Source: Vanilla planifolia
Taxonomy: Eukaryota; Streptophyta; Magnoliopsida; Asparagales; Orchidaceae
Assembly (NCBI GenBank): GCA_023846275.1
Contig: CM043875.1
Span: 41,508,633-41,572,632 of the forward strand
Direction: 5' to 3'
Length of the DNA: 64,000 nt
Shown here: positions 27,801 to 39,060 of the stretch, in pieces
Numbering within the stretch: position 1 is the stretch's first letter
Layout of the letters: each line of letters begins with the position of its first letter
Notes under the pieces: model-generated
What the model was told of the DNA's origin: nothing
The model's input: only the letters and a program-made list of their open reading frames with translations
Database searches by the model: none
Position numbers and translations under genes: made by a program

Positions 27801-28170
27801 AGCTTGCTCAAAGGGAGTGATCCAAAAAATTTTGAAAACTAATCTGTTTTCATTTTTTAAACCGGTGACATCTTCTTTTCTACATCCAAAAACATGGAAT
27901 GAGAGGTATAGGTTAAAACGCAACCTTGGTGACCTCGTCGAGGACATTCTCTCTGCTGGAGACTCCAAATGAATTGACGAGCCTGCTGAAGAGGAAGATG
28001 AGCAGTGGCATTGCAAACCCGGCGGCCACTGCCGAGATGCCCCCCACCACCATGAGAGCCACGTCCGTGGAGTCCGCAAGAGAAAAGAGTTTGTGGAACG
28101 CCACCTTCTCTTCCACTTTTCTCTCCTCTCCATCTCCGCCTTCATGCGCCGTCTCCTTCGTTTTTCCCAT
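9859..28170 (-). CDS. ABCB: Full-size ABC transporter, subfamily B (P-glycoprotein/MDR type), 12 exons
   Basis: Predicted 1298-residue TMD-NBD-TMD-NBD exporter that couples ATP hydrolysis to export, expected at the plasma membrane. Exons (minus): 28170-27925, 27266-27212, 14552-14377, 14062-13841, 13738-13500, 13382-12857, 12746-12473, 12383-11624, 11529-11301, 11199-10933, 10839-10576, 10497-9859. They total 3897 nt and every phase matches. NBD1 has Walker [10 protein letters not shown] near residue 397, Q-loop GQEPV, signature LSGGQ near 501, Walker B ILLLDE near 521 and AHRLST. NBD2 has the same set at about 1092, 1197 and 1217. Exon 1 ([16 protein letters not shown]) and the exon layout recall Arabidopsis ABCB4/11/21, some of which move auxin; the substrate here is inferred only. 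The Ser/Arg-rich linker is in exon 8. Oddities: exon 3 reads [10 protein letters not shown] where the family has GRMSGD, NBD2 has PSLK before strand TIALVG instead of PSGK, and intron 1 starts GTTGCG. I chose the ATG at 28170; an in-frame GTG at 28188 is not a plausible plant start. Confidence 0.92.
17409..17684 (-). other. Unassigned coding-like remnant within ABCB intron 2
   Basis: An open stretch of 91 codons with ordinary, protein-like composition, containing [20 protein letters not shown] and [11 protein letters not shown] diverged copy, with frame damage, occurs at about 38130-38440 inside the duplicated block. I do not recognise the family. It looks like part of an old retroelement or gene fragment that was already in the intron before the segment was duplicated. 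Confidence 0.3.
18840..20690 (+). repeat. 5' LTR of the gypsy element
   Basis: Aligns by eye along its length with 23304-25140. Shared landmarks include AACATCCT at the start, CAATGTTTAGAG near 19449 and 23928, and GAGATGGGTATGAG or GATGGGTATGGG near 20520 and 25015. The end is approximate because both copies have decayed. A primer-binding site after it is not recognisable. Confidence 0.75.
21234..22610 (+). pseudogene. Gypsy pol remnant (reverse transcriptase/RNase H)
   Basis: The frame from 21234 carries the gypsy hallmark of protease end to RT start: [22 protein letters not shown]. After stops it continues with [42 protein letters not shown] and FGLTNAF. The catalytic YxDD/FxDD site reads FIDV, so the second Asp is lost. 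Several in-frame stops and deletions make it inactive. Confidence 0.85.
23304..25140 (+). repeat. 3' LTR of the gypsy element
   Basis: Partner of the repeat at 18840-20690. It keeps the canonical TG start (TGTAACATCC), preceded by an A/G-rich stretch that could be the polypurine tract remnant. The end is placed where similarity with the 5' copy fades. Confidence 0.75.
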
Positions 28171-31100
28171 TCCAGAATGAAGAGGCACGAGGAACGAAGA
28201 TCACCTCTCTTCCATTATATCTAGCGAGCAACGACATTGTTCTCGATATCTGCGCCGTGTCAAGACGAAGAGCGATGAGGAAGATGAAGTCAAGCGCCAC
28301 GCAATCCTGATGAAGAACACTTCAAAAAACGTTCGACTCCTCCAAGCATGACATAGTGCAGGCCGGCGATGCAAAACTTCGAACCATTTGTCAAAATCTA
28401 ATGATTGATCCAACCTTTTAAAACAGCTTGTTTATTGATTATATAATTCAAAATAAATTAAAATTTTAATTTTAAATAAGCCGTGCTGGAATACTAAATA
28501 GCATGTATAAGTGCAAGTGTAATGGGACCACCACAGATATTGATTAAACAATTAAAAAAATGAGATTTAATCACTTAATTTATTTAGAGCTTGCTTTCTG
28601 TTAATTAATTTTATCACAAACTTGAGATTCTACATCAAGTGTTTCATTTTTTTTTTTTTTTTTTTTTTTTGGCTAGTTTATGTAACCAAATTGTATGTTG
28701 CACCTAAACCTTATTTAACTCCATGAGACATTGATAGAAAATAACCTTTTAGTTATATATTTTGACAATTAGATTATTACAAATAATAATTTAAATATTT
28801 TATTATCATCAAAAGTTTATATAATTTTTTAATTTATAGAATTCAAAAATGCAAAAGTTTCTTAATGCATTCTTTGCAAAATACTAAATAAAACATTAAA
28901 AGGAACAAAACTATTTTTTATTATATATTTTGTACATTTTGTTACATTAACATGCAATTTGTCCTTCGAAAGATAGGTGTTACCTCCTAACAAATGATTG
29001 ACAATATTTTTGTACATCAAATGACCAAAATTTTTATGTACATGTTGAAAATATAATTGTAAAAATTATAAATCATGGAAATTTTTTATTACACTTTATG
29101 GAGATTGAATCACTTAAAGCGCATCTATGGAGTTTCATCAAGAAAATTACTCTAATTTATAGTTTCTAAGAAAAATAAAAATCGATATTGAAAGGTATTA
29201 AGCATAATTGAGAGACATACCAATCTTGTCAATTTCTTTTATTTTTTTTGTCCGAGTTGACACCAAAAGTTACAAAACTACCCTCTTTTAGTTCTAAGGT
29301 TGAACTTTTCTTGTATTATCAATTTTATATCTTAAACAATCATTGTCTAAATGCCATTTGCCTCAATTTGTTCTACTTCAAAATGCACCTACAAAAATGA
29401 TTTAACTATTGATTTTTCAAAGCCAAACAAGTTTGGGTGCAATTTGATTAATCTTGACATTATTAATATGAGCATATTTAGGAATTTATGTAAATTTAGA
29501 TTGTTTATATTCAATTGAACTTTTAGTAGAACATACATTAATAACATGACTTATTGATTACAATAGCTACATGCAACTCTAGGCATTGAATGCATAAATG
29601 TTTCATAATTATATTAGATTTACTATAAGCATTTGTAGAAGAAGCATAAGAAGAACTATGTATATAAGTAATTTTTTAATTGAAGTTCATTAACATATTC
29701 CTTCTTCAAGCCAGGATTCTCTTTAGTTAATTTAAACTCATTTGAGATTGCATCTTTGACATAGGATTTAGTTTCTACTTCTTTTTATAGGTGTTCACAA
29801 ATAATCATTATGTTCTCTTTTCAACTTAACATGAGAACAATATAAATCTATTAATTCCTATTTTGGCAATACAAATGCTTTTTTCAATATAGACTACTTT
29901 AATGTCATGAAATCTTTATTTTCTCAAAAGCATAAAAAAAGATAATACCATTTGAGTTTTCCAAATTGACAAATCCTCTTCAAACTTCACAATTGGAAAT
30001 CTAAACAATAATGAAAATAACATCATTAATGGTATTGTCAAGTGATGGGATGTCTTTGATGGAGAAGAAGAACTTTAAAGAAGATAATTCATATAGCTTT
30101 GATGAGAGATATAATATATACTAAATTCAAGGTTAATTTCTTTGAGATTAAAGTATTACCATCATAAATCATGTAAATATATTATTTAGCATTTATTGAA
30201 TTATGAGACATCAATCAGGTTTTGATGAGAGACATTAGTAGCTTGGGCATTAAACTTGTGTTTGTCTATTATTAGAGTTTTATTTTAACAATACTCGTAG
30301 AGATTCATCTCCTTTAATATATTTTCAATTAGCTTTTAGAGTTGCTAGCTCAACTTTGTATCATGGCTTAGGGAGAAATTTCCCTCAATTTCTTTTGGAT
30401 CTCATCAATTGAGCTAGTCAAAGAATCCTTAGGACTTTACCCAAGTGTGAATGGACCTTGAAGGGGGCCTAATGAGCATGTCTTAGTTAAGATGGGGATG
30501 TGGGAGTAGTTGTTGTTTGAGCCTTACTAGAAAGGGCTAAATGAGCCAGCCTGGATCCCTCTTTATAGACAATATTATCATTTGGGAGGGGGTCATGGCT
30601 AGAAGCTTGATTGACATTGCAGACGAGTGACAATGGCAAGTGGCAAAGTGTAGACCATAAAGTGGGTCATCATTTGTTGGATTGTCACCTTGTTGGCATT
30701 TGAAATTTGTAACAAAAGGTTTGTCAAGAGACTAATGTTAAGGTAAATTAGCATGAAGATAGTTATCGATGTGTTTAAAGAAGCCAAAAGCATCACATTT
30801 TGACATTAGACAATATGGTAGAAGCAACAACATTTTTTGTTAGTCTCTGTCTGTTTAGCATCCTTCCCACAAATGATGCCTAGATGTTGAGGGGTGATTT
30901 GGAAAGTTTAGATGGGGGCATACTTGTGGCAAGGAAAAAATGCATATAAGTGAAAGGACAAGAGAACGAAATTGTATGAGACAAGAAAATTTTTTTTAAT
31001 AATAATTAGACATATCAAATATTTAATATTTTTCAAAAAAATACAAATCTTAAAGCAAGATATCTTAATATCCAAAAATCCTAAAGCCTCTTACATATCC

Positions 31101-32236
31101 CATATCTCCTTATAAGGTATTTATAAAAAGTTTTAGTTGAAAAGTTAATTACAATTAACTACAAAACTATAGGTTATCACAACAGTTACAATGGTCAAAA
31201 CTTCTAAAGTTTTTTTAGAGTTTCTCGAGCATCTAGTTGGGACCGTAATTTAGAGAAAATCCCTCAAGAAGAATTGAATTAAACACTTGCATTACTTAAA
31301 TGAGTTCCAAAGGTTGCTCAAGAAACTAGCTAGATATCTGTCAAAAAGCTACCAGAATAATAAGAACTTAATAAGTTCTTAAGAAAAAATAGCTTTTTTG
31401 ATATACATTTGTCTTATCAACAATTTGATGCAAAGGACTACCAAAATTAAGAAAATTAAAAATAAAAAATTTATAAATATTATTATATAAATGATAATAA
31501 TACATATTATACTTTTAATTTATCGTTATTAAATACTAGTATAACAAACAACTTAAATTTATATATTAACATTTGATAATGTATATTTAATAAAATTAAG
31601 TTGTTAATACATAAATATTATAAACATAAACATTTACTGATAATAGAAACTAACATTTATGATTTTGCTTATACTATATATATACATACATACATATGTA
31701 TGTATATATATATATTTAAACTATTAGTTGTATGTTTATAAAAAAAATAGTCTTATATACATATTCTTTAAATTTTGGCCAACAAAGGCCGTCTAAGAGC
31801 ATGGCTTTAACATAATTATTATAATTTTAATTTTTTAAACTTAAAACAAGATCTTTTTAAAAGACTAACTTGATCATATTGACATTGTAATAGTGATCTC
31901 ATCTAAACACTCTTTAATCTAACTTAACTAATATGTGTATATGACAAACTCATCCAACTCTTTGATAAGCAATCTTCATTATTCTTTCTTGTATGACAAG
32001 ATGAAACCACCCTTAGATCTAGTTAATCTACCATTTGCTTTCTTTAGTTGGATTGTGTTTGTCCATGGTTGTTGCACCCTCTCACCATCATATATTATAT
32101 GCCATGTGAGGTATCAGATTAAAATTGGATTATAACATATCATTTTGTATCATCATTTATAAAATTAGTTTTATTAAGTTTTAAACTATCATGAAAAATG
32201 TGTCACTAATGAGGCCTTTCACATATATAATATTTA
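28171..32236. other. Intergenic region upstream of ABCB
   Basis: About 4 kb that must hold the ABCB promoter. The first 250 bases upstream of the ATG are less AT-rich than the rest. A 25-base T run lies at about 28648-28672, and a (TA)n/(ATAC)n near-palindrome centred on CATATG lies near 31695. Otherwise AT-rich with stop codons in all frames; no gene seen. Confidence 0.6.
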
Positions 32237-35021
32237 AGGATAGTCTTGCACATATTATCTCACTAAAATAGGAACATAAAAGTATTGTAAGTTGAGACCA
32301 TTTTACTAGAGAAAATCATTTTATGTTAACGTGAAATATATAATTATATCTTATCTTGAATTTTGCAAGGTCATCAAACCAGTTGATCTTTTGATACACA
32401 ATGCTCTCAAATGAAAGAGAGCTAACTTGTTTTATAATGCCTAATATAACATAAATCAAGGACCAAAACCTAGCATGTTTCTAAAGTTGATGTGGTAGTT
32501 CATCAAAATGTCTTTATGGCACTTGATGTTATGATCTTAAATAGTGGGAAGATGATTTTGTTCACTATAGCAGCAAAGATTTTGAAACTAGAATTGGAAT
32601 CTCAAGTTTATTTAAGTAAGCAAGTCTTAATATGGAAGCTTGCTTATGCCATTACCATCCTAATATGGTTCAAAAAGAGCTATTGAGCATAAGGAGATTC
32701 TGAGTTGGTCATCTAGATATAGGTAAACATGTGTAGTTGAGCTAGATTGGTCATTGAAATAGTGATCATTATCAACTATAGATCAAAAGGAGAGTCTTAC
32801 AGATTGACTAGTTCGAAGTGAGTAAGAGATCTCAAATTGAGAATACCTCTCAAATTGAGAATTCTAAGGTATTCATATATGGTGCATAATTTTGTAAGAC
32901 TAGAAGAAGATGCTTTAATTCTGACATTTGTTGGAAGTTCTTTTCCATTCAAGTTTAAATCTTGAAGGTGTATTAGCTTTGAATAAATCTCATCTAAATT
33001 TTTAATCAAGTCCAATTGAGAACCTGCAAATCTAATGTTAGAGTCATCTGTCTTGCTAAAAACATGATTCAACAAACACAAAAAGGGAAAGACAATTGAT
33101 GCACATGTTGTTCTACTATCCTTCCTTCTTACACAATTATATGGCGTTAACATTCTTCACAGTACTCAAACGACGAGCAACAATGACTGTGATTCTATCA
33201 ACTATAATCTTCATCAATGACTATCCACCAATGCACTTGTTGCTTCATCTGACACTAAGATATTAGGATTCTTTTGGATTGGCCTTGCAATTGCATAAGC
33301 ATAAATCTCTAGTTTTCAATGAATTATTGCAAACATCTTGTGTGTAGTAACCTAACTTATTGAAAATTCACCTAGAGACTTACCACAACATATGTAACAG
33401 CGATGAATAAGGTCATAAACTCATGCTCAAAATTTCATCATTTCTATAAGAATAAAACCAACACATTTATTTGAGTATATAGAAAAATTATTAATATTGC
33501 TCACATTGTCACTACTAAAATAATGTTAATAATAATACTATCATTGTACCCACCATTAGTAGTCAATCTTGCACCATACCAAAGAGCTAAGTCATAATTG
33601 TACTACATAATCATCTTAAGTGCACTAAAGCCCACACCAATTCTTATTGTTTTAAGAACAATTGATTTATAAGCATTGTTTATTAACTTATTGTACATCT
33701 GAATGATCTACCTCCAAAGAAGCAACCTCCTTGCCATAAAAAATCAAATAAATAAAACAAATTAATGGACAATCACATGGGAAAAGCATATATTCCTTAG
33801 TTGTTCATTCAATATAACAAGTTATTATTACAAGAAGTACTTCAAACAATAATATGAATTTAATATAGAGAAATGATGAGCAAGTTGGAGACAATAAAAA
33901 TTAAATTTTTTTTAATAAAACTTTATATTTCATGACATGTTATAATTATATATATATATATATAATTTTAGTGATAAATTTTAGTTATAAAATATCTTTG
34001 ATAATAACTAATTTGATATAAGTGATAACTAAATTTGACCACTATTATTACAAACTCATGACTGATAACTAATTTTGATCAATCATATGACCCATAAGCA
34101 AATTTAACTATAACCAATTTAATTATCTAGATGTTTTATTCATGTCAACTAACTCTAACTATTTTTAATCAAGTTCATTTTCTAATATTCACCTATTATC
34201 TATTATCCCATTATCTCTTTAACTATACATCTAACTCTAATTTTTTATTAACTAATAATTTTGACATCATTAATGACAAGAAATGGAACACTATACATCA
34301 TAACTAGTGTCTGATACCATCCTTTTATAAATGATGTTATGAAGGTCCTCACAAACATTGAGACTTGGTGAATAAATTTCCTAAACTAGAAAGATAATCA
34401 TGTCATTCAACTATATAATTATTGTTTTTTTCCAAAACTTTTTTTGCATACTTGTCCAAGTAAAAATCGGGCAAGTATTATGATATTTGGAGCTAATTGA
34501 TAGAAATTCTTAAAAAGTTTAATCAAGGTAGATCTAATATGCAATTTAAAAGTTACTAGAAGAATGTAATACTAACTAAAGTAGAAGAAATTTCTATAAC
34601 TATTGCATAAATAATCTATGCTACAAAAAGTGCTTTACAATTTTCAAAAATAAGATGCAAACATTTTATTGATTAATGATTAAGGTAGAGATGAGAACCA
34701 TCTAGTTAGTCATTATTACACTTTATTTTTCAACAAATAAAAGGAAAATATAAAGCAAGTTAGGCTATAATGTCCTTCTTGATATTGTTAATTCCTCGCC
34801 TTTTCACCAATGGCATCTTGAATAAGAATAATGCCACTAGACAATCTAGCCATTACTTCTCCAATGTTTGTTTTCTTATCAACAAAAGAAATATCTTGCC
34901 TTATTATAGCCTTCAAGTATAAAGTATGAATTCGTGTAGCTTGTCTTTTTCCAATTGCAATACAAAATGATAACTCTAGGACACAAAGTTGGTAAAGCAT
35001 TAGAAAAGATATACAAAGCAT
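32237..35021 (-). pseudogene. ABCB pseudogene: tandem copy of exons 9 (edge) to 3
   Basis: A same-strand partial copy of the gene at 9859-28170. Recognisable pieces: exon 9 start at 32237-32269, exon 8 at about 32354-33030, exon 7 at 33106-33297, exon 6 start at 33298-33390, exon 5 at 33497-33736, exon 4 at 34254-34386, exon 3 at 34797-34982. Exon 7 now joins the start of exon 6 directly because about 600 bases are deleted, removing Walker A, the Q-loop and the signature of NBD1. A 26-base loss shifts the frame in exon 7. About 420 AT-rich bases (33835-34255) are inserted between exons 5 and 4. Exons 1, 2 and 10-12 are absent. It cannot encode a transporter. Confidence 0.9.
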
Positions 35022-38000
35022 AGATGTGTATGTACTTGTATAGGAGCAATGATCTTAGAGAAAAAATAAGTTGATAATCGAAGTAAATTAGTTATAAGGA
35101 TGGAAAACATGGAACCTACATTGTTCAATGACATGTTAAAGCGAAATGCAATATTATTGAAATGCACTTTTGTGTTTGTCTTGAAATCATATCAGTGTGC
35201 ACTTCTATATTGAGAACATTTTACAGTGCTTTGTTGGCTTATACTATGATAAATCTTCAACTAGGCATAAAATAATAGTCGGCTTATAAAAGTAGATTCT
35301 TTCTTTAAAGGCCATTTAGACTAAAATATGCAATATGCTTGGAGATTTAATAGAAATAAAGATCTCTATTAAACAAATGATCTACCCATTTTTTTATGTG
35401 ACAAAATTTGATGGAAGACATCCAACTCTTCACATGGCATAATATTATCAAGTCATCCAGAAGGCTAATCTTTCATGACATCAACTAAGATAGAAAAAAA
35501 TCCATACTAAGAAGGGGTTGACCTTCAGCCTATGACATATAGTAATGCATAATGAAATGAAACATGACAACAAAGGTCATCTAGTAATCAAAGTACACAT
35601 AGATAATGTCGATCAACAAAACATCAAGTAGTAAGACAAATTCTTGCACAACATGATTGACAGATGTCCAACATAGTCATTATAGAACTCGACCTCATGC
35701 TCATGAACTTGGTTGAATTAATAAGAAGGGACCTCCTGCTTGCCATATACCCACCATATAGAATGATAGTTAAGGGAAAGTTTTAATGAACTTAATCAAG
35801 GAACCAAAAGAAAAATATTTTAGGATTAAGAAAAAACTTCACCTCTAATTCTCCATGGTAAACTATGGATTGATAGCTCTACTAATTCAAAACTCTTATT
35901 AATAGATCAACATTTATATGACAAAAGATGATTAAACAACTCAAGAAAAATGCCAAAAACTTTATCGTAGAATTAGTTATTTTCCTAAGATTTTTCATTA
36001 TCAAACAATTATAGAAGTTCAATGAATAAGCATTATAACAAGTATAAGCAAAGAACTAGTGAATACAATGCTCCTAATCAAACGATCATTGCTTTGATAT
36101 TGAAACTCCAATGTATCAACAAAAATCCTTGAATTTCATTTCTAATGGATTGAAATGTAGTCGCATGGAAAGAAACTTGACTGTTAAAGAAACCACCTTT
36201 TTCAATTGCCCAACGATGATTTCCCAAGGACGTTGAAAACCTCATGCATGTTTCCTCCCACTCTTTAGGTACAGTTTAAAGGAGCTTAGCATCAAGCATA
36301 CTCTTTGATTAATTCTCGCACAACTTCAATTCCATGGATAATGGGAAAATTTTTCGTGTCCAATGTCGCTTGCACACAAGAAGCAAGTGAAATTAAGAAT
36401 GGTTCATAGCCATGGGATGACATTTTTCGCACTTGATGATTTTATCAACTCTAAGCAGCCACACCCAAGGTTTAATGTATTGCCCTTTAAGCACTTTAAG
36501 AGCAAGACTAGCCATTTGAGCTATGTCATTACGTTTGACACAAATTCATCATACTCAATAACATTTTGATGCCATCAAATGTAATTTGTTCACTACATTT
36601 TTGGTGGAATCAACCTTTAGGTTGTTCAATTAGAAGGGGGTGTCGGGGAGTTTGAGGGCCTCACTTGGCCATCTCTTCCCTCAATGTATTGTTCATTTGC
36701 ACATTAGATCATCAAGAAATTTAGTCTCAATGACAACACAAGATTCATCTACCCTAAAATTGGTCGAATTCTACTTCACTCATTTCATTTAAAGAGGCTA
36801 TCTTGGAAGCTATTTAAATAAGGTGCCCATGCAACACTTCCTTGCATTTAACATAAGGTTGATCAATTTAGGATTGCCAATGCCATCAAAATCACACCCA
36901 CAATCCTTATAATTTCCACTAATTGCACAATCTAATAGAGAAGTTCATAAGGGAAGAGAAGTTGATGGGTATTGGTTGGATGTGGTCAAATAAGTTTAAA
37001 GAGATGACTTGGGAATCTAATTTAGTTCAAATTAGAATGACTCCAACCTAAACAAGTGCTAGACTTCCATTCATGTCAAAATTAAGAAAACAAAAAACCA
37101 CATTCATTTTTATAAGAATATACGTGACTATTGAAGGACATGTCATTTGCCCTTTGATTATCAAGAAAAGAGTTTGTCTTTAAATTGCATTCCAAGGAAA
37201 AGATGGTCACACTAAATTAAACTCATTTGCATTTATTTTGGTTTTGATCAAGTCGGACCCATTCTTTGGTACCATATGCTAGAATAGAGAATTAAATCAA
37301 TTAAATCAGTTCAATTTTTTTTTAGAAACAAACATAGGCCTAATCAGATTTAATCAATTTCATAAATTTGGTTCAATTATTAGTCACCTCTTGGATTATT
37401 AGACACTTTTGAAAACACCTAAAAATGACCAACAAGATTTATTAATGGGTAATTTAGCAATATACTACTTACATATTAGATAACCTTGGCATTATTAATC
37501 CATCTCTTCCTTCTTTACAACTTCAATTAATGTTCAAAGGCCTTCCCAATAGCATGTCATTTCTCTTTAGCACTGTCTAGCAACTCAAAAACACCAATGC
37601 ATCTTCTATGACTCTCTTACATTATCTACAAGTCAAATTTCATTATAAATAGCTTTGGCCACTCCCCAAAACATTCATGTTATACTTTCTACAAAACCTA
37701 TATACATTTTGGTACTGAGTATGATCTCTGTAAGATCCATCACATCACTCTTAATTTCCATGTGCTAGAGATAAAATCCAATTGATATAGCTTACTTCTT
37801 AGTCATTCTTGCAACCTCAAGAATGTCTTAAAGACTCTTGTCATGGGATGATTGTGACTCATATGTTCAATAAGCATAGCTTTCATCAATTCCACTCCAC
37901 AACATATTGGCATATTTGAGTGCATCCCTAATGCCTATCTTCTTTGATGCATTCACAACATGATTACAACTTCATTCCAAACATCTCTTACTCATATGAC

Positions 38001-39060
38001 AAGAAAAGCCCTTCTTATAATAAAAATTTGGTCCCAAGACTCCCAGAGTGCTTAAACATGTCTTTTAATGCATGTTATAATCCCAAAAGGCCCTCACTTG
38101 TGCCTAACTATCCCCAAAAACTTTGAAAAGTAATCTATTACTCATCCATCAACGGAGGATTCCCAAGTATTATCTTCTAATTTTTTAATAACTTGTAAAT
38201 AACTAGTTATTAAATATTTGAGATAACCTTTCATGAATTAATTATAAGCCAAACTTCTTCTTTGGTGGAATCCAAAAGAAATTCAAGTTGGGAACATGGA
38301 ATCCTCAAAAGTGTGAAATCCCCACCAACTTTATCTTTTTTAAAAAATGCATTGAAAGGAGAAGGTAAAAACTTGAAGTCATGGGATCCAGCATATCATC
38401 TCTGACTTTATTCTTCCACATCTTTTATTGTTTTTGTCTCATTGAGCAACTCTATTCGAGACCCTTCATCCATATCAACTAATGATAGGATCTTATCCCA
38501 TGGATTTATCACAAGTATTTTTGCTAACATAGGCAAACTTTAAATTTATGTTAAATAATATATGTCATATCCATGTAGTAAGGAAGCATTAAAGTGATTG
38601 TTTTAAAAATATTATTTGAACATGGGGGCAAAGAAACACAACCTTAGTGATGTCAAATGAACCATTGAGATCAACCTCAATAAAAAAGGCACCACCTCAA
38701 GGTTGTAACTAATTATGCACTTCATAAAATTTTTTAATTATAAGATATTCATCTCTTTATAACTTTTTAAGAAACTCATGATACAAAAAAATTAGAAATT
38801 GTTACCCTAAATGGCTTGCCATTATCATTAATGTGAAAATGAACAAAAATGTTAAGCATTTGGATTAATACGACAAACAAGCCAAAGCCTTTAGATAATA
38901 TGGCTACCATTTCTTTGGAATTAACAACCTTGTGAATGATAGTTTATATGAGATTTTTAAATATATTATTTGGATGACATCAAACACAAATGGGATAACA
39001 CAATGAATAAAAGATTTCTTTTATCATTGATGTTGGAAACTATTGCTACCCTAAAAACTT
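32237..39060 (-). repeat. Segmental duplicate of 11503-18345
   Basis: Similarity covers the ABCB exons listed for the pseudogene and then continues through 4 kb of intron 2 sequence (35000-39060 against 14560-18345). Examples: 38640-38760 matches 17910-18030 (ACCTTAGTGATGTCAAA in both) and 35041 matches 14621 (GAGCAATGATCTT). The two copies are of similar length and in direct orientation, offset by about 20.7 kb. The gypsy element at 18840 lies just outside the shared block. Confidence 0.85.

Noticed and set aside
28171..28188. Upstream in-frame GTG as ABCB start
   Set aside because: Plant genes rarely start at GTG; the ATG at 28170 gives the usual short N-terminus.
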